A stretch of 10,661 bases of DNA from Candidatus Eiseniibacteriota bacterium (GTDB lineage: Bacteria > Joyebacterota > Joyebacteria > Joyebacterales > Joyebacteraceae), in contig DAOWER010000252.1 of assembly GCA_030638405.1 (NCBI GenBank), forward strand, positions 1 to 10,661, in the 5' to 3' direction. The notes under the pieces are model-generated. The model was not told the DNA's origin, ran no database searches, and worked only from the letters and a program-made list of their open reading frames with translations. This document shows positions 7,540 through 10,661 of the stretch, one piece after another (position 1 is the stretch's first letter; each line of letters begins with the position of its first letter). A program made the translations under genes and the position numbers.

Positions 7540-8386
7540 CTTTCTCCCTCTTCCCTGCCCTGGCCGCCCGGAGCTTGGCCTGAAGTTCTTCCTCGGCGTC
7601 CTCTATGGCATCGAGCAGTCGCTCGGCCTCCTCCTGCGACATGGTCTGCTGCTCCTCCTGGCCCTGCTGGTCCTGATCCCCCTGGTCCTCCTGCTCCTCC
7701 TGCTCCTCACCCTGCTGCTCCTGCTCGTCCTGGTCCTGCTGGTCCTGCTGATCCTGATTCTCCTGCTGCTCGTCCTGGTTCTCCTGGTCCTGCTGGTCCT
7801 GGTCTTCCTGGTTCTGCTGCTCGTCCTGGTCCTGCTGCTCCTGCTCGTCCTGGTTCTGCTGCTGTTGTTCGAGCAGTTCGAGCGCCACCTCGAGGTTGTG
7901 CTTCGCGTCCTGGTCGTCCGGATCGAGCTTGAGCGCGCCCTTGAAGGCCTCGACCGCGGTGTCTATCTGACCCGCCTGCAGGAACGCGTTCCCGGCATTG
8001 TAGAGCGCGGCCGACGACATCGCCACGTCGTCGGACAACGCAGCGTTCCCGTACTCCCTGATCGCGTCGGGCAGCTCGCCCTTTCTGAAGAGCGCGTTGC
8101 CCGCGTTGAACGCGAGTGCTGCGAGTTCGGGCGCGAGCACCTGCGCCCCCCGGTACTCGGTGAGCGCCTCGTCGAACCGCCCGTCCCGGTAGAACCTGTT
8201 CCCCTTGCGGTTCCGCCCCTCGGGCGAGTCGCCGAATCCGACCAGAAGCGGATAGAGCGCGACCAGCATCACGAGCACCACCGCACGGGCCGACCGTGCC
8301 CTTCCCGCGCGCCGAACCACGGCGCTCACGGAACTCCGCTCCGCGGCGGATCGCTTCACGCTTCCAGCGAAGTCACGCCGTCGCAC
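7523..8386 (-). CDS. batC: BatC-like TPR protein with Gln/Glu/Asp/Asn-rich linker
   Basis: A 287-residue membrane-anchored TPR protein, probably a scaffold for the VWA partners. A basic N-terminus precedes a hydrophobic segment at about 33-51. Three TPR-like units follow (about 60-92, 91-125, 126-160; FNAGNALFRKGELPDAIREY and YNAGNAFLQAGQIDTAVEAF are clear). Residues 173-247 contain only E, Q, D, N and G. The last 40 residues form a charged helix, with MSQEEAERLLDAIEDAEEEL, and end in KVDKDW; a tail of this kind is recalled from other Bat TPR proteins, so it is probably a functional motif. The start is GTG 8386, 4 nt after AAGGAGG (8391-8397), overlapping batB by 14 nt. A later GTG at codon 10 is possible but badly spaced. 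High confidence in the gene; the role is inferred. Confidence 0.88.
   Translation of the reverse strand: MRRRDFAGSVKRSAAERSSVSAVVRRAGRARSARAVVLVMLVALYPLLVGFGDSPEGRNRKGNRFYRDGRFDEALTEYRGAQVLAPELAALAFNAGNALFRKGELPDAIREYGNAALSDDVAMSSAALYNAGNAFLQAGQIDTAVEAFKGALKLDPDDQDAKHNLEVALELLEQQQQNQDEQEQQDQDEQQNQEDQDQQDQENQDEQQENQDQQDQQDQDEQEQQGEEQEEQEDQGDQDQQGQEEQQTMSQEEAERLLDAIEDAEEELQAKLRAARAGKREKVDKDW
7646..7870 (-). repeat. Low-complexity tract in batC (75 codons of Gln/Glu/Asp/Asn/Gly only)
   Basis: The coding strand is a run of CAG, GAG, GAC and AAC-type codons. It contains a 24-bp exact direct repeat (7711-7734 and 7831-7854, 120 bp apart) and many shorter imperfect repeats, so length change by slippage is likely. 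The opposite strand is stop-free here and reads as a spurious Leu/Val-rich protein. Confidence 0.9.
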
Positions 8387-9395
8387 GCGGCCTCCTTGTC
8401 CGATCGGGCAGGAACGACCCGATGAGCACGAACCCCAACGCCACCGCTAGCGGCAGCTGAAAGCGTTCCTCGTAGTATGCCATCATCTTAGACTCCAACT
8501 CGCCCTGCTGCATGCGCGAGATGGCCTCCTCTATGGCCGCCAGCTCACGCTCGTTGTCGGTCGCCCTGAAGTACCGCCCGCCTGTGACCGCGGCCACATC
8601 GATCAGAGTCGACTCGTCCAGTCGCGACATGACGATCTGGCCCCGCCTGTCTCGCTTGTATCCTGTGCCCGTTCCGGGCTCAAGCGGTATCGGTTCGCCG
8701 GACGTCGAGCCCAGCCCGATCGTGTAGATGACGACCCCCGCCTCCGCGGCCTCGGAGGCGGCCACCAGGGGCTCCGAGCCGTGGTCCTCGCCGTCCGTCA
8801 TGACGACAAGGACCTTCGAGCGGTCGGGCTGCGTCGACAGCGAGCGCACACCCTGCCTGATGGCCTCGCCCAGCGCCGTCCCGGGCCTCGGGATGGTCCC
8901 TGTCTCCACGGCAGAAAGTAGCATCGAGGCTGCGCCGTAGTCCAGGGTCAACGGGCACTGCACGAAGGCCGCGCCAGAGAAGGTGATGATGCCGACGCGG
9001 TCGCCGTCCAGAAGCTGTATCAGCGAGGAAGCCTCTCGCCTCGCCTTCGCGAGACGGTCAGGCTTGAGGTCGCGGGCGAGCATCGACTCCGACACGTCTA
9101 TCGCCATCATGAGGTCTACGCCGGTCCTCTTCGCCACGCCCATCCTGGTCCCGATCTGCGGACGGCCCACAGCGAGCCCCAGGAAGACCACGGCGAGGAC
9201 GACCAGAGCGGCCTTCGTCCTCTCGCGCGCCAGCGATGCGCCCGGAGCCAGCCTCTCCATCAGCTGCGCCTCCGCGAACGCCCCGCGTGCCCTCCGTCGC
9301 CGCGCACGCGCGACCGACGACAGTGCGATCGCCGCGACGACCGGCACCGCCAGCAACCACATGATCAGCTGTTCCGTCGGCACCGCGAACCGCAC
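8373..9395 (-). CDS. batB: BatB-like von Willebrand factor type A membrane protein
   Basis: The second VWA protein of the Bat module. Of 340 residues, hydrophobic segments lie at about 9-27 and 62-77, with a basic loop between them (cytoplasmic by the positive-inside rule), which places the VWA domain (about 92-290) in the periplasm. A third segment lies at about 312-329. The metal-ion-dependent adhesion site is complete: Asp100-x-Ser102-x-Ser104 (DVSES), Thr173 (GTALGEA) and Asp201 (MTDGED), so divalent-metal-dependent protein binding is expected. The segment RYFRAT near 274 is shared with BatA at the same place. The start is GTG 9395, 5 nt after GGAGG, 11 nt downstream of batA; the 3' end overlaps batC by 14 nt. 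Order (second of two VWA genes, directly before the TPR gene) decides BatB over BatA. Confidence 0.93.
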   Translation of the reverse strand: MRFAVPTEQLIMWLLAVPVVAAIALSSVARARRRRARGAFAEAQLMERLAPGASLARERTKAALVVLAVVFLGLAVGRPQIGTRMGVAKRTGVDLMMAIDVSESMLARDLKPDRLAKARREASSLIQLLDGDRVGIITFSGAAFVQCPLTLDYGAASMLLSAVETGTIPRPGTALGEAIRQGVRSLSTQPDRSKVLVVMTDGEDHGSEPLVAASEAAEAGVVIYTIGLGSTSGEPIPLEPGTGTGYKRDRRGQIVMSRLDESTLIDVAAVTGGRYFRATDNERELAAIEEAISRMQQGELESKMMAYYEERFQLPLAVALGFVLIGSFLPDRTRRPRATA

Positions 9396-9406
9396 GGTTC
9401 CCTCCC

Positions 9407-10402
9407 CTAGGGCAGTCCCCTCGAAATGGTCGCGCCCGCCAGCAGTTCAAGCAGCAGCAGCACCAGGGCCAGGAGCATGACTCCCGGAGCACGCTCCTCG
9501 TACGTGGTGAAGTGCTTCACTTCTATCTTCGTCTTCTCCAGTTCGCCGATCCGCTGGTAGATGGTCGCCAGCATCCCCTCACTGGTCGCCCGGAAGTAGC
9601 GCCCGCCGGTCAGCGATGCGATCTCCTGCAGCATCTCTTCGTCGATGTCGCTCTCCGTCCGCACGTATCTTCGCCCGAGGACGGGGTCGTCGACGGGAAT
9701 CAGCCCGCCCTCCGGCGTGCCCGCGCCGATCGTGTAAATCTTGATACCCAGCGCCGAAGCCGCCTGCGCGGCGGTGATGGGATCGATCTCGCCCGCGTTG
9801 CTCCTGCCGTCGGTCAGGAGGATCACGACCTTGCTGTCAGCGTCGCTCTCCCTGAGCCGGTTGGCGGCGGTCGCCACGGCCATCCCGATCGCCGTCCGCC
9901 GCTCGTCGATCATCCCTATCTCGACCGAGTCGAGCAGCTCGAGAAGCACGTTGTAGTCGAGAGTCAGCGGGCTCTGGGTGAAGCTGTCCGCGGCGAACAC
10001 CACCATCCCGATGCGGTCGCTCGTGCGTCCCGCAATGAAGTCGGCCACGACCTCCTTCGCCACGGTGAGGCGGTTCTTCGGCTTGAAGTCCTCCGCCTTC
10101 ATGCTGCCGGACACGTCGATGGCCAACACGATATCGATGCCCTCGGACAGAACGGACTCGGTCCCACTGCCCGCCTGGGGCCGCGCAAGCGCGAACACCA
10201 GCAGGGCAAGCACGACCGCGCGCATCCCCATCCTCAGATGGCGCTTCCAGTGGACCAGCTTCCCGGAGGCCCGCTTCGCCACCACGACGTCCGGGAACCG
10301 TACGGCCGGCCTCCTGCCGCGCCTGTAACGCAGCTCCACGAACACGTAGAGCGGAACGAGCAGCAGCAGAAAGAGCAGGGCGGGATTCGCGAACCTGCTC
10401 AC
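9407..10402 (-). CDS. batA: BatA-like von Willebrand factor type A membrane protein
   Basis: The first VWA protein of the Bat module. The 331 residues show hydrophobic segments at about 7-23 and 60-75 flanking a strongly basic loop (RYRRGRR; KRHLRMGMR), a VWA domain at about 88-285, and a last hydrophobic segment at about 307-324. MIDAS residues are intact: Asp96-x-Ser98-x-Ser100 (DVSGS), Thr170 (RRTAIG) and Asp198 (LTDGRSN). FANPALLFLLLLVP is a typical BatA N-terminus. The start is GTG 10402, overlapping the upstream TGA as GTGA, with GGAGG 7 nt before it. Together with BatB it probably forms a periplasmic metal-dependent VWA pair; partners and ligand are not known from the sequence. Confidence 0.94.
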   Translation of the reverse strand: MSRFANPALLFLLLLVPLYVFVELRYRRGRRPAVRFPDVVVAKRASGKLVHWKRHLRMGMRAVVLALLVFALARPQAGSGTESVLSEGIDIVLAIDVSGSMKAEDFKPKNRLTVAKEVVADFIAGRTSDRIGMVVFAADSFTQSPLTLDYNVLLELLDSVEIGMIDERRTAIGMAVATAANRLRESDADSKVVILLTDGRSNAGEIDPITAAQAASALGIKIYTIGAGTPEGGLIPVDDPVLGRRYVRTESDIDEEMLQEIASLTGGRYFRATSEGMLATIYQRIGELEKTKIEVKHFTTYEERAPGVMLLALVLLLLELLAGATISRGLP

Positions 10403-10661
10403 GGCGTCACCTCCCCGCCGCCGCCGGCCGTCCCATCCTCGTCCGAGCCGCCGCTGCCGCCGTCCGTCCCATCCTCGTCCGAGCCGCCGCTGCCGCCGTC
10501 CGCGCCCGTCTCCCCGCGCAGCCTCGTGCGCTCGACGAACTCCCGGGCCTCCCTGAAGTCGGACCGGGCTCGCTCTTCGAAGGGGACGTGACGAGCGAAC
10601 TTCGCGAGGTCGGCGTGAAGGAGGTATCCCTCGCTCCAGTCGACCTCGCCCTCATCGATGC
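10399..10661 (-). CDS. C-terminal end of a Bat-locus protein upstream of batA (DUF4381-like?), cut by window end
   Basis: An open frame runs from the right window edge to TGA at 10399-10401, overlapping the batA GTG by 4 nt. The 86 visible residues begin with a charged segment containing WSEGYLLHADLAKFARHVP and AREFVERTRL (to about 48), which resembles the helical C-terminus of the small membrane proteins encoded between the DUF58 gene and batA in many Bat loci. Then comes a Gly/Ser/Asp/Glu tail with a 12-residue unit present twice. Acidic codon use, the tight GTGA overlap with batA and the recognisable helical segment favour this frame over the neighbouring minus frame (10407-10655), which reads as Ala/Arg/Thr-rich nonsense. 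The family name is an inference, since most of the protein is missing; a linker tail without a fold of its own is likely. Confidence 0.75.
   Translation of the reverse strand, partial: IDEGEVDWSEGYLLHADLAKFARHVPFEERARSDFREAREFVERTRLRGETGADGGSGGSDEDGTDGGSGGSDEDGTAGGGGEVTP
10429..10500 (-). repeat. Perfect 36-bp tandem duplication in the gene upstream of batA
   Basis: Bases 10429-10464 and 10465-10500 are identical. Each copy encodes the 12 residues DGGSGGSDEDGT, in frame, near the C-terminus. Identity at every base implies a recent duplication or ongoing slippage/homogenisation. Confidence 0.95.

Noticed and set aside
6919..7932. Plus-strand frame with collagen-like PGPAGP repeats
   Set aside because: Another shadow of the same batC tract in a different frame; its first part is antisense to well-supported batD.
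7394..8425. Long plus-strand frame (343 codons) with a run of Leu/Val resembling a polytopic membrane protein
   Set aside because: It is the exact antisense of the CAG/GAG/GAC-rich batC tract; the Leu run is just the complement of Gln/Glu/Asp codons, and no ribosome site or homology-like motif supports it.
9512..10591. Plus-strand open frame of 359 codons opposite batA
   Set aside because: GC-rich third positions on the minus strand keep the antisense open. Composition is His/Arg/Pro-rich with no domain, while batA has a full MIDAS on the other strand.
10407..10655. Minus-strand frame of 82 codons upstream of batA
   Set aside because: Ala/Arg/Thr-rich shadow frame; the frame ending at 10399 has a plausible helical segment and a GTGA overlap with batA.

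Overview
The window is a stretch of GC-rich bacterial chromosome in which every supportable gene lies on the minus strand. It reads from right (10661) to left (1) as one compact array of twelve genes, two of them cut by the window edges. Only about 33 bases are non-coding (gaps of 11, 3, 9 and 10 nt); the other junctions are overlaps of 4 to 31 nt. No promoter, terminator, RNA gene, mobile element or CRISPR array was recognised, so the whole window looks like the interior of one long operon. GC-richness, a complete batABCDE cluster and frequent GTG/TTG starts suggest a high-GC lineage of the FCB (Fibrobacterota-Chlorobiota-Bacteroidota) type or a neighbouring candidate phylum. That placement is an inference from gene content and is weak.

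Right half (10661 to 4871): the Bat (Bacteroides aerotolerance) module. The order is the C-terminal end of a Bat-locus protein, batA and batB (membrane-anchored von Willebrand A proteins with intact MIDAS residues), batC (TPR protein with a 75-residue Gln/Glu/Asp/Asn tract), batD (secreted beta-domain protein with one membrane anchor) and batE (TPR plus SH3-like domain). These are predicted to form an envelope complex whose soluble domains face the periplasm. In other bacteria the module follows moxR and a DUF58 gene, which would lie beyond 10661.

Left half (4867 to 1): housekeeping genes on the same strand with the same tight spacing. They are asd (aspartate-semialdehyde dehydrogenase), ecfT (transmembrane subunit of an ECF vitamin/metal transporter, without its ATPases nearby), truA (tRNA pseudouridine 38-40 synthase), a TalC-type transaldolase, an HtrA/DegS-like membrane serine protease, and the first 165 codons of purL (purine biosynthesis).

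The most useful observations are these. The HtrA protease almost certainly begins at a CTG codon at 1689, which restores its membrane anchor. Seven of eleven visible starts are not ATG. BatC carries a slippage-prone low-complexity linker in front of a conserved-looking C-terminal tail. The protein upstream of batA ends in a perfect 36-bp tandem duplication. I found no convincing new biological system; the window is mainly a well-preserved known module joined to housekeeping genes.
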